DNA of 64,000 bases, from contig SNVD02013915.1 of the NCBI GenBank assembly GCA_013180625.2, positions 620,001 through 684,000 on the forward strand, written 5' to 3'. Numbering within the stretch: position 1 is the stretch's first letter; the number at the start of each line of letters is the position of its first letter. The stretch is from Boswellia sacra. Its lineage: Eukaryota; Streptophyta; Magnoliopsida; Sapindales; Burseraceae. Position numbers and translations under genes: made by a program. The notes below the pieces were generated by a model that was given only the letters and a program-made list of their open reading frames with translations, did not search any database and had not been told where the DNA came from. This document shows, one piece after another, positions 37,300-47,139 of the stretch.

Positions 37300-38540
37300 T
37301 TAAAGTCGATAAATTCATTTACCCAGTGGATTTTATCATATTGGATAACAACCAGTGGGAATATGTAATTCAATTCTTGTCATTTTAGGATGTCTATTTC
37401 TAGCTAGCTCTAATACTTTAATTAATTGCATGAATAAAGTCATGAAGCTATCATTCGGGAACATGACATTTTTAATATGTGCAAACAACTGCACAAAAAA
37501 GATGATGAAATTGAGGAGGCTAATATGATTGAAACTATGTGGAAGACCACATCCAAAAAGGGAGTTTTTCTGACCTATTGGAAACTTGTTTAGTCAATTC
37601 ATTAGAGTCAAGTATACAACTAGAGCCTGATCTTTTTAATATATGTTCTTTACTGGATTGTGCCCAGGTGATGGAAAAAGGCTCGGAACCATGATTTGAA
37701 GAATTTGGACAAATGAATGAAAGTAAGGAAGAGGAAGCTCCTAAGTTAGAATTAAAATCTTTACCTGAAGGACTAAAATACGCATATCTTGGGGAGAATA
37801 AGACATATCCGATGGTAATTTCTTCATCCCTCACAAGCGAGCAACAAGGTAAGATGATAAAAGTGCTTAAAAGGCATAAAAATGCAATCGGGTGGACTTT
37901 AAAAGGCATAAAATGCATTAAACCCTTTGATTTGTACACATAGAATACATTTAGAAGAAAATGACAAAAATTCCAACAACCTCAAAGTAGATTAAATCCC
38001 CATATAAAAGAGGTCATTAGGGTTGAAATTCTTAAACTACTTGATGTGGGAATTATCTACCCTATCTCGAATAGTAAGTGGGTAGCCCCACACAAGTAGT
38101 ACCTAAGAAATCTGACATTACATTAGTAAAAAATGAAAAGAGTGAATCATTGCCAACTCGAGTCTTTTCTAGTTGGAGGATGTGCATTGACTATAGAAAA
38201 TTAAATGTTGTCACTAGAAAAGACCATTTTCCCTTACTATTCCTTGACCAAATTTTAGAAAGAGTAGCAGGGCACTCCTACTATTGCTTTCTTAATGGAT
38301 ACTCGGGCTATTATCAAATTCTCATTGCACTTGAAGACCAAGAAAAGACCACATTCACATGCCCCTTTGGCACTTTTACATTTAGAAGGATGCCTTTTAG
38401 ACTTTGTAATGCTCCAGCTACTTTTCAAATATACATGTTAAGCATTTTCAGTGACATGGTTGAGCATTGTTTAGAAGTTTTCATTGATGATTTAACTTTC
38501 TTTGGAAATTCTTTTGATAATTGTCTTAAAAACTGAGAAA
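37300..38540 (+). pseudogene. Gypsy reverse transcriptase region, broken
   Basis: From about 37713 the sequence follows Athila-like pol: LPEGLKYAYLGENKTYPMVI, LKRHKNAIGWTLKGIK, then WRMCIDYRKLN, DHFPLLFLDQILERVAGHSY, FLNGYSGYYQI, TCPFGTFTFRRMPF, LCNAPATFQ and VFIDDLTFFGNSFDNC. The catalytic FIDD aspartates are present. The motif A residue, normally Asp in FLDGYSGY, is Asn here, which by itself should abolish polymerase activity. Stops near 37700, 37943 and 38536 and frame changes confirm decay. Confidence 0.85.
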
Positions 38541-39353
38541 AAGTCTTAAAAAGTTGTGAAGAAAAAGGTCTTATTTTGAATTTTAAAAAAAGTTATTATA
38601 TGGTTACCTCAAGGATTGTCTTAGGTCATATGGTGTCTTCTAAGGGAATTGAAGTGGATAAAGCAAATGTGGAATTGATTTCCCATTTGCCTCCACCAAA
38701 AACAGTCAAGGAGGTCCGTTCATTCTTAAGGCATACTGGATTTTATAGGAGGTTCATAAGAAATTTTAGTGTTATATCTAAACCTCTTTGTAACCTTTTA
38801 ATAAAAGACACTTATTTTGAATAGACTCAAGAATGTCAAAATGCTTTTGATAAGTTAATTGGACTTTTTAAAACTGCTCCAATTATGCAATCTCTTGATT
38901 AGTCCTTACCTTTTGAATTGATGTGTGAGTGAGTGGCTATGTTGTTGGTGCTGTCTTAGGACAAAGAAGAGAAGGTAAGCCTTATGTGATAAACTATGCA
39001 AGTAGGACTTTAAATGATGCACAACTGAATTACACAACAATTGAAAAAGAACTACTTGCAGTAGTATTTGCATTGGACAAATTTCAATCTTATATAATTG
39101 GTTCTCCAACGATTGTTTACACTGACTATGCAGCTATGAGATATTTAATGTCTAAACAAGATGCAAAACCTAGATTGATACGACGGATCTTATTGCTCCA
39201 AGAATTCAACATCACAATAAAGGATAAGAAAGGAGCCGAAAATGTGGTTGTAGATCATCTGTTAAGATTAACGACATGGACATCAATTAAAACTTCACTT
39301 GTCAATGACTTCTTTCTTGATGAATTTTTATTTTTTGTTGTTGCAATACCTTA
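38541..39353 (+). pseudogene. Gypsy RT thumb and RNase H region
   Basis: VLGHMVSSKGIEVDKANVEL and FLRHTGFYRRFIRNFS (38576-38824) are the end of the reverse transcriptase. After a stop, [40 protein letters not shown] and [20 protein letters not shown] (38929-39354) form the RNase H domain. The second piece is open for 141 codons. It is collinear with the RT upstream and the integrase downstream. Confidence 0.8.
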
Positions 39354-40631
39354 GTTTACTAACATTATAAATTTTCTTACAATAGGAGAAATGTAACCTC
39401 ATTGGAGTGCCCAAGACAAAAGGAAGTTTTTGACCGAGGTGAAAAATTTTTATTGAGATTATCCATATCTGTTCAAATATTATCCCGACAAATATTTAGA
39501 AGATGCATACCCGATAATTAGGTAAGTAGTGTCATTAATTTTTGTCATTCCGAAGCATGTGGAGGACACTTTTCATCTAATAATACAGTTGCTAAAATCT
39601 TGTAATGTGGATTTTATTGGCCCACCTTATTTAAAGATGCACATGCATTTTGTAAAACTTATGAAAATTGTCAAAAATTGGGATCCATTTCACGACGAAA
39701 CATAATGCTTTGAATCTCATTCTTGTTGTTGAAATCTTTGACTGTTGAGGTATTGGTTTTATGGGACTTTTCCCACCATCATTTGATTTTGTGTACATTC
39801 TTGTTGTAGTAGACTATGTTTCAAAATGGGTTGAGGCAATTTCATGTCAAGACAATGATCATAAAATAGTTATCAAATTCTTGAAAGAGTATCTTGTGTA
39901 GATTTAGAATTCCTCGAGCCATTATTAGTGATGGGGACACACATTTTTGTAACAAACCATTTGAAACTCTAATGAAGAAATATGGACTAATCCATAAAGT
40001 TTCTATACCTTATCACCCATAAACAAGTGGACAAGTTGAATTAGCTAATAGGGAGATAAAACAGATCTTAGAAAAACGGGTTAACCCAAACCATAAAGAT
40101 TGGTCTCTAAGACTTAATGATGCACTTTGAGTCTACCGAACTACTTTTAAAACATCATTGGGTATATCTTCTTATAGATTATTTTTTGGAAAACCTTGTC
40201 ACTTGCCTGTGGAAATTGAGCATAAAGCTTATTGGGCCATTAAAATATTTAACACAAATTTGGATGACGCTTGCAAGTTAAGTAAACTCCAACTAAATGA
40301 ACTTGAAGAAATCAAGAATGAGGCATATGAAAATTATAAAATCTACAAAGAAAAAATGATGGTTTTTCATGATAAATCCATTGTTAGAAAATCTTTTAAA
40401 CCTTCACAAAAAGTTCTTTTGTATGATTCAAGATTGCATTCGTTTCCTGGTAAACTTCGTTCTCGTTGGACTGGACCTTTCATTGTTAAAAATGTTTTCT
40501 CTCATAAAGCGGTTGAAATTGAGAACCCAAAAAATGGTAATATTTTTAAAGTTAATAGACAACGGTTAAAACCACTCTTTGAAAATTTTGATCAAAATGA
40601 AGAGTCCATTGCTTTAGTTGATCCTTTTTAA
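39354..40631 (+). pseudogene. Gypsy integrase and C-terminal region
   Basis: Zinc-finger remnants (39550-39700) lead into catalytic-core pieces: IPRAIISDGDTHFCNKPFE, KYGLIHKVSIPYHP and [15 protein letters not shown]. An intact 157-codon frame (40158-40631) follows with [37 protein letters not shown] and [15 protein letters not shown], ending at TAA. The second catalytic Asp (SDGDTHF) and a Glu in the VELANREIK region can be seen, but several stops break the core. The C-terminal part is strikingly better preserved than the rest. Confidence 0.8.
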
Positions 40632-40758
40632 GGCTTCATTTTTCTCAATCAAGTAGCTGATACGATACTCCATGGCTTTTAAAGTCAGTTTTTTAGTTCC
40701 CTAAAAACTGTTGCTCACCCTGTATTCATTTTCTTTTCTTCTCTCCTATTTTCTTCAC

Positions 40759-41165
40759 ATGGATACCATTCTTTCGAATCTATGCACACGTTTTCCCTCT
40801 CTTCCTCAAAATGATTTGCTTAAAATTTACAAAGCTTGCGCAAAAAGACTAAGGATGTTGATGCGTAAGGGTATTCCTGCTGATTTAAGATGGTTAATTG
40901 AAGCAAAGATTCGATTTTCTTGTTAATTTTCAGATGATCTTGTTTCTCACATGCCAGGTTTAGGAAAAAGCTCTTGCACCAAAAAGCGAAGAACCAAAAG
41001 GTTAGCAAATATGCAAGATGGACTTGTAACCAGTGTTACTACTCCTTGGGATTTTTGTCTAAGAATCGAGAGGATAAGTTACAATTCATCAAGAATGGAC
41101 TAAGTAGGAAGTCTTTGGATAATATTCAATTAACTCTTGAGGCACATTCTTGTAAAATTGTGTAG
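40759..41165 (+). pseudogene. Unidentified coding remnant between gypsy pol and LOG
   Basis: Two plus-strand frames lie here. 40759-40926 encodes MDTILSNLCTRFPSLPQNDL and an Arg/Lys-rich helix ending EAKIRFSC. A second frame (about 40974-41165) contains ARWTCNQCYYSLGFLSKNRE, with a C-x2-C pair, and RKSLDNIQLTLEAHSC. They may be one protein split by a frameshift. I do not recognise the family. The position after integrase and before the LOG copy suggests it is the 5' part of the same extra gene or an env-like ORF. Confidence 0.4.
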
Positions 41166-41559
41166 CATGAAATTTTGAAATTATGGACATAATTTTGAGA
41201 AGAGCATGCACGTTACAGTCGTGTTTGCTATTTTATAAGAAAACTGGACGAGAGGCATATCCCCAACTCATAAAAGGTGTTTAAGCCGTTTCTGGATGTA
41301 AAACCAGGGAAGGTGTGAGCCACAGTCATAACTACCTGTATATATACATATGTGCTATCATTTTTTAATTTTTATGTTTTATAACTGCTATTTTCTAAAT
41401 TTATATCTCTATCTTTTGATTGACTTATGCATTTATGGTGTCTTATTTCTATCTTTTTTTTTTTTGAATTTCTATACTTTATTGTCAAACTTTTTTAACA
41501 AATAGCCAAGCTACCTATTCAAATGTCATCATTAGAATACCTTTTTGCACTTCATAAAT

Positions 41560-42237
41560 ATGACATCTCTTGTTCTCCTCTTCACATATATAGTTAGAGA
41601 GTTGCATAGACATGGAGAGAACCTCAAAACGTTGAATCCAAAATGTGTATTATGTGGATCTCGACCTGAAAAAAGCGAAGAGTTTGTAGAAGTAGCAAAT
41701 TATCTTGATAGACTTTTAGCTGAAAGAAAGATTCATGTGGTTTATGGGGGAGGTAGCCTCGGGCTAATGGGTTATGTGTCAATAGCTGCACTCTTGGGAG
41801 GCAGTCAAGTTTTAGGTGTTATTCCTAAACCTTTGCCTGTAGAAAGCATCATTGGAAAAATAGTTGGGCGGGAGTTATAGGTCTCCTCTTTATATGAATG
41901 CATGGCATATATGCGTATCAATTCGAATGCCTTTATTGCTTTACCAGCTGACTTTGCTACTTTCGAAGGAATTTTTCAAATTGCCTCTTGGTTCCAAAAC
42001 CCATAGGTTTATTGAATGTTAAAAAAATTCTTTGATCCTTTGATACGTTTTGTTGATGAAGCTGTCGAATAGAATTTTATCCTACATTCGGCGCGACAGA
42101 TCATTTTTCTGCCATTACTGCTAATGAATTACTTGATAAATTATAAGCATTTGAGTATTAACCTAACCTAGCAATAACTCAAAGTAATTAGTTAAGGGGA
42201 CAAAACAAAAAGTGCAAATCGGATCTGACGCTCTGTT
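41560..42237 (+). pseudogene. LOG: Intron-less LOG-like (cytokinin phosphoribohydrolase) pseudogene inside a gypsy element
   Basis: LOG enzymes release active cytokinin bases from their riboside 5'-monophosphates. Here LNPKCVLCGSRPEKSEEFVE, ANYLDRLLAERKIHVVYGGG, SLGLMGYVSIAALLGGSQVL and GVIPKPLPVESIIGKIVG are contiguous, with no introns, unlike nuclear LOG genes. After a TAG (41878) the frame continues through ECMAYMRINSNAFIALPADF. The LOG signature PGGYGTLEE is PADFATFEG here, so both Gly residues, the third Gly and the second Glu are changed. The Arg-Lys of the preceding helix (QRKAEM in LOG) is also replaced (ECMAYM). Further stops follow and traces reach about 42237. It lies between the gypsy integrase end (40631) and the element's PPT and 3' LTR. 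It looks like a processed transduplicate, not a working enzyme. Confidence 0.75.
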
Positions 42238-43565
42238 TGTAATTTTTCTTATCTTCTATTTGTAGCATTTTATTTTACGTGTCCTTCAGGTCGTCTCTTT
42301 TGAATAACTGAAGCTTCAGGTAATGTCTTTTATATTTTATCTCTCTACATTTAAACATTGAGGATAATGTTTCATTTGGTTGGGGGGGAAGAATAGTAGA
42401 CATAAGTGTGTCTTATATTTTCTTCTTGCTAAAAAAAAAAAGAGTTAGTAATTAGATTCATAGTGCAGTGTAAGGAGTTCAATTCCTCTTGAGACGCATT
42501 TTGGGTTAGGAATGGTAGAGTAAATGGACCATTTTGAACTCTTGAAGCCCATTCTAACTAATTTGTCATTTTGTTTTGATTTTGCACTTTTAAAGACTCA
42601 TTCTAGCTAACTTGATATTATTTAGTTTTGATTTTTGAATTTTATAACGAGGTTGTCTTATTCACTTCACTTTGAATTATTCAAATCCGTGAACTCTCAT
42701 AACTTTATCATTTAATAAATTGTTTGCTTATATACTCATTAAGCAAGTATTAATGAACCTTTCTTTACACACACACACATACCTTGATGCATGATTGTGG
42801 GTTACAAAATGAAATGTTGTAATATTTGAGTTCTTTTGTTTTGTTTATGGTAACAACAAAAGGAAGAGGAAAGTAAAAAGAGAGAGAGAGAGAGAGAGAA
42901 AAAAAAAGAGAAAGCAAAAAAAAAAAAAAAAAGGAATTGTGGATAAGTTTGGTCTTGTGGCTTCCTTAATTCAAGCAATTAAGCCCGATGGGTGCCTCAA
43001 CACCTAATACCCTAAAACCAACTGGTTTGGAAGCTATTGGCCTAAAGCCTTTTATATGGATTAAAGAGAAAGCTTAAGGGAATTGAACATTGCATTATCC
43101 ACAAGTTTCTAAGCAAGAATAAAGCATTGGCAACCGAGTCGTTGAACTCGTAAGGGTGTCTTAACACTTAATGCCCTAAAGCCAACAGGTCTGGGAGTCA
43201 TTAGCCTAAGGCTTGCTACATGGGTTAAAGATGCATTGTTTCAAAAAATATATATATAAAAGTAAAAACAATGATGAATGAATGCTCCGTGCCTAAGGAT
43301 GTTAGCCTTGATAAATATTAGAATCGATATGGCTTCTTTCTAAAAGTCCCATAGTCATGTGTCCACTGAGCACAAAAAAAAGTTTGTTAATATCTTGACT
43401 GAAGGGTACATGAGTCTTTAAAAAGAAAAAAAGAAAAAAAAATCGGTTGAGAATTTGTTTATTTACATAGAATCAAGGAGAGTGCAATAATGGCCACCTT
43501 GGATGTAAAATTCAATAAATCACTGCTAAATAATAATGCTTTAATTGCTAGGAACTAGCAATAAG
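42238..43565 (+). other. Gypsy 3' non-coding region with a diverged direct repeat
   Basis: The TACATTTAAACATTGAGGAT stretch followed by AATGTTTCATTTGGTTGGGGGGG (42349-42390) is typical of Athila-like elements downstream of pol. A GA/A-rich tract follows (42860-42935). An approximately 80-bp block starting GGGTGCCTCAACACCTAATACC (42990) is repeated diverged at 43152 (GGGTGTCTTAACACTTAATG), both including GGATTAAAGA or GGGTTAAAGA. No coding potential is seen. Confidence 0.5.
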
Positions 43566-43579
43566 TTGGTTGAGGGGTG
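43566..43579 (+). promoter_or_regulatory. Candidate polypurine tract of the gypsy element
   Basis: TTGGTTGAGGGGTG directly precedes TGATGAACAC, a possible LTR start. Purine-rich GAGGGG next to a TG-initial LTR is the expected arrangement for plus-strand priming. Confidence 0.45.
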
Positions 43580-45080
43580 TGATGAACACTTAAATATGTA
43601 TGTTTAATAAGATTTTAATTCATCATATTGCATTAATAGTGTTATTAAATTCCTCAGCTTAAGCATATTTATAGTCTTTGTATCATTTGAATTAACTTCA
43701 TCTTAATTTTAGTTTTTGTAATAGATTCGGTAAAATGGGCATAACTTTCTATTTATAGATCAGAATGGTGCAAATCTTAATTTGTTGAAAAACTGATTAA
43801 ATCATCTACAAGATTGTATTCCAAAAGCATCATAAAATTTTGGCTTTTAGCGGACCAAAAATGGGTTTGAAGTGAACCCATCTGTAGTTTCGACCTAATC
43901 TGATCATGCCTCTGTATTTTGACCATATCTCTTGATATACATATCCAAATCACATGAATCAAGATGTTCTAAAATGCTGAGAGAAATATCTACAACTTTC
44001 ATGAAGACATGTGATCAAAATTCTAAATATTTTGATGTCGAAATTGGTGGTCAAATTTGATGAACATGATGATCCAAATTGTCAACAAGATATTTTACAA
44101 TTATCTTTTTGTAATTTGACAAGTTTGCAACCGAATGTATCTATAAATAGAGGTGTATTATAACCCATTAGAGCATTTTGGCTTTGGCTAGGATCTCTTA
44201 TTATTGTATTTTCTCTCTTGTGTTTTGTTCTCTTAATGTTATTAATAAATCTTCTTTTTCTTGCAATTTGTTTTCTTTCTTTCATAATGTCTTGCTAAAT
44301 TCTCTTTTACTAAGGTGAAATGGTGAAACCCTTGGTATGAGAATAACGATTTTCTAATCCTCTGATTTGTGCTTAAAAATCATAATATTGAGTTGTTAAT
44401 TTATTTTATATGTTTTATATTTATTTTCTTAATCAATCTTGACACCACTCATAAAGTGGAGGTCTTGATTTATTGTAGACAATCTTTGACACATCAAATG
44501 CTTAGATTCTTTCTAGATTAATATGTTTCTTTCTTACTGACACAAGTTTAGTTAGAAACCTTAATTTATTGTAGACATATGGTGATTGACACATTAGATA
44601 CTTGAACCCATTTACAAGAAATGGTATAAATATTGGTAATAAAACAAATATAATTTATATAACTAAAATTGACCCAAATGATATATCTTCCAATTGGAAC
44701 CTCCTTGATGTGTGAATTCCAATTGAGTTATAATTGGGTTGTTTATCCTTATTTGATATATCAAAGACGGATTCCCTAACCTTAGCCTTCATTGTTAATG
44801 TGTCAATTTATCTTACTTATGTATTTTATTTATTCTCATTTATTGCTTATAAAAGCGTTCTTTCATTTGCTATGATAAGTTTTATCACTTTTTATTTTTG
44901 TTTTGTATCTGAATGATTAATTGTACTGCCTACCATCTTTATCTTTATTTTTTACTATTATATTATTATTTATTTGAACAATTTATATTATATTTTTTGA
45001 TCTTGTAATTTATATCGTTAAATCTTATTTCTTGTAGATCGATCTTGATCTTACCAGATTTATTGCTTTGATACTTCTAT
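43580..45080 (+). repeat. Probable 3' LTR of the gypsy element (3' limit uncertain)
   Basis: Starts TGATGAACACTTAAATATG after the polypurine tract. A TCTATAAATAGAGG promoter box lies at 44140-44152, about 560 bp in, as expected for an LTR. Downstream, GACACATCAAATGCTTAGAT-like and TTTATTGTAGACA words recur twice (44471 and 44561). The right border is a guess, because no matching 5' LTR exists in the window to define it. Confidence 0.4.
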
Positions 45081-46351
45081 ATCTAGGAGATAATTGTTTT
45101 AGATGTGTCTTTACCATTGCTAATCATCTTAGCACCACCAAACGTCGTCAATTAACATGTCACCACCATACCTCAAATACTTCATCTCGAAACTGGTGCA
45201 ACTCTTCGCAAATACCAAAAATCTGATTCGAATCGAAACCAAGTAAACTAGCAAACCACCATGAAACCTATAGGTTTTCCCTTCTTTCTTTTGCTCTTAT
45301 CTTTTACCTTGTTTGTAAATCGTTTCTTCTTCTTCTTCTTCCTATTATTATTATTGTTAAACATTCATTAAAAGTCACCAATATAATGTAAACCTATAAA
45401 CTTGACTTTGGGTTTGCGGTTGTGGCTAGTGTATTTTAGTAACATATGGTAGTGTGATTATGGGTGGTTTGATTCCGGTGCTATGGTTTGTGATTGAGCG
45501 ATTCAGTTCGGTAGTGGTGTTAGTTTATGGTGGGTTTCTGGGTTTCCTTTGAGGTAAATTAGTGGTGATTTCCTAGTTTTGCAATGTATGGTTCATGATT
45601 ATGATGAGGATTTGGGGCGGCATGTGATTATGGGTGTTGTGTTTCTGGTGCTTTGGTTTGTGCAAGTTGATTTGGAGGTGGCAATGGTGGTGGTGATGCT
45701 GCAAGTGAATGGTGAGACGGTGGTAGTAATTCATTATGAATTTTTAGTTTTTTTTTGTTAAAAAAATAATCTTTAGATTTGAAATGGTTAAGATTTTGAT
45801 TTCAGTGTGTGGTGAGATAGCGGTAGGATTTCGTGACATTTGATTATTTTTGTTTTAAATCAAGAGCAAGATTCCACTGCTGGTGATGGTGGCATAAGTA
45901 GATGTAAAGAGGAGAGAGGGAGAGAGACATGGTGATGGCGTGGAAAAGGAAGGATAAGTTAAGGAGCAAAGACAAAGAGGGGGAGGACAGAGAAAATGAG
46001 AGAGATTTTATATTTATTTAGTATTTAATTTTATTTATTATTTGTCTCGGTCAAAATTTTTTTTTAAAGGGATTTTTCTACTATTTACGTTGCTTATGCT
46101 TAGACGAAGGTGAGATACTACTTTTTTTTGGTTAAATCTAACATTATCGACCGACATTAGGTGGCAACTTGTATACTTCAGAAACCTTAAGGTTGATTAA
46201 TTTTTTCTTTACAAACCTTGGGAGACAAATTAGTTATCGCTATTTGTTTATAATTTTTATGTTTTTATTTTTAAAATAATTTAAAAATATATAAATAGTT
46301 TTAAATTATTTTAACTTTTAAAAAAACTATATGATTAAAAAAATGCAATAA
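45081..46351. other. No gene recognised; GGT/GTGG-rich low-complexity stretch
   Basis: A TTC/TTA microsatellite lies near 45325-45355. 45410-45720 is rich in GTGGT and TGGTGG words and gives a spurious open frame at 45579-45761. A GAGAG tract lies around 45910-46005. No domain, terminal repeat or RNA gene can be supported. Confidence 0.4.
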
Positions 46352-46360
46352 AAAAAGATT

Positions 46361-46490
46361 AGGAAAATTGAAAAAATGGACAAAATTAGGGGACTTAAAT
46401 GAAATTTGGATACATCCTGAAAAATTTTCATACCATACACTTTGTTAAGAAAATGACTAAAATACCCTTATGTAATTCAATTTAGAAAAC
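46361..46490 (+). repeat. MULE left terminal inverted repeat
   Basis: About 130 bp matching the right repeat at 55230-55359 in reverse complement with scattered mismatches. Similarity fades after CAATTTA. Such repeats carry the transposase binding sites. Confidence 0.85.
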
Positions 46491-46818
46491 AAAGAAAGAA
46501 GTGAACGAAACAAAGAAACCAGTCACTCCTTCCTTTCCTTCTTACACTGTCCAAAACAATCTTCAACAGCTGAAGCTGAGCAACAAGGTAAGAAAAGTTT
46601 TCCTTAATCTCTCTCTAAATGGCATGATAATTTCAATAGGTTATAATGTTTTCGTTATTTATTATTTTGGTAACTGTCAACCGCATTATGTAGCTTAAAA
46701 TAGGGATATATATGTGAACTAAGATTAGAGATAATGTGGTTTTTATCAAAATTTGTTGGAAATTGCAATCGTTTTGAGAAAATCCGGTATCGTAGTTGAC
46801 GGGAAAGAAGACAAGATT

Positions 46819-47069
46819 TGTCGAGCGTCATTGCTCAATGCGTCGGATAGGCTCTCGACGTGTCGGATGGTCATGTCGAATGTCGAGGGGTTGTGTCGAG
46901 TCTAACGTCGAGTGGAGTGTCGAACGTGTCGATTGTCGGATGTAAATTTCGTCGAGTTCCTGTGTCGAGTATATGTGTTGCGTTAGTCGAGCATCGAGCG
47001 TCGTGCATCGCATGTCGAGTTTGTGGTCGTGTCGAGTGTCGAGCGTTTAGCATTGAGTTTCGCGAGCGT
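46819..47069. repeat. Subterminal TCGA-rich repeat cluster, left
   Basis: Dense variants of GTGTCGAGTGTCGA, GTCGAGCATCGAGCG and TGTCGAGTTT over 250 bp, just upstream of the transposase reading frame. The right end of the element has the same motif (54528-54869), largely in the opposite orientation. The cluster is the only CG-rich part of this AT-rich end. The frames at 46860-47261 and 46828-47107 are by-products. Confidence 0.8.
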
Positions 47070-47139
47070 TTAGGCAGAAATGTCGTTTTTGTGACTTTTG
47101 TAAGCAATTTCGTAATGATTTTTTATCCACGGACCTTAT

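Noticed and set aside
41545..41880. LOG copy as a working gene
   Set aside because: In-frame stop, altered PGGxGTxxE motif, further downstream stops and location inside a dead retrotransposon.
42470..42500. tRNA-like GTTCAATTCC word
   Set aside because: No cloverleaf, acceptor stem or anticodon arm can be formed around it.
45579..45761. Open frame rich in Val/Met
   Set aside because: Arises from GTGG-rich low-complexity DNA with no domain.
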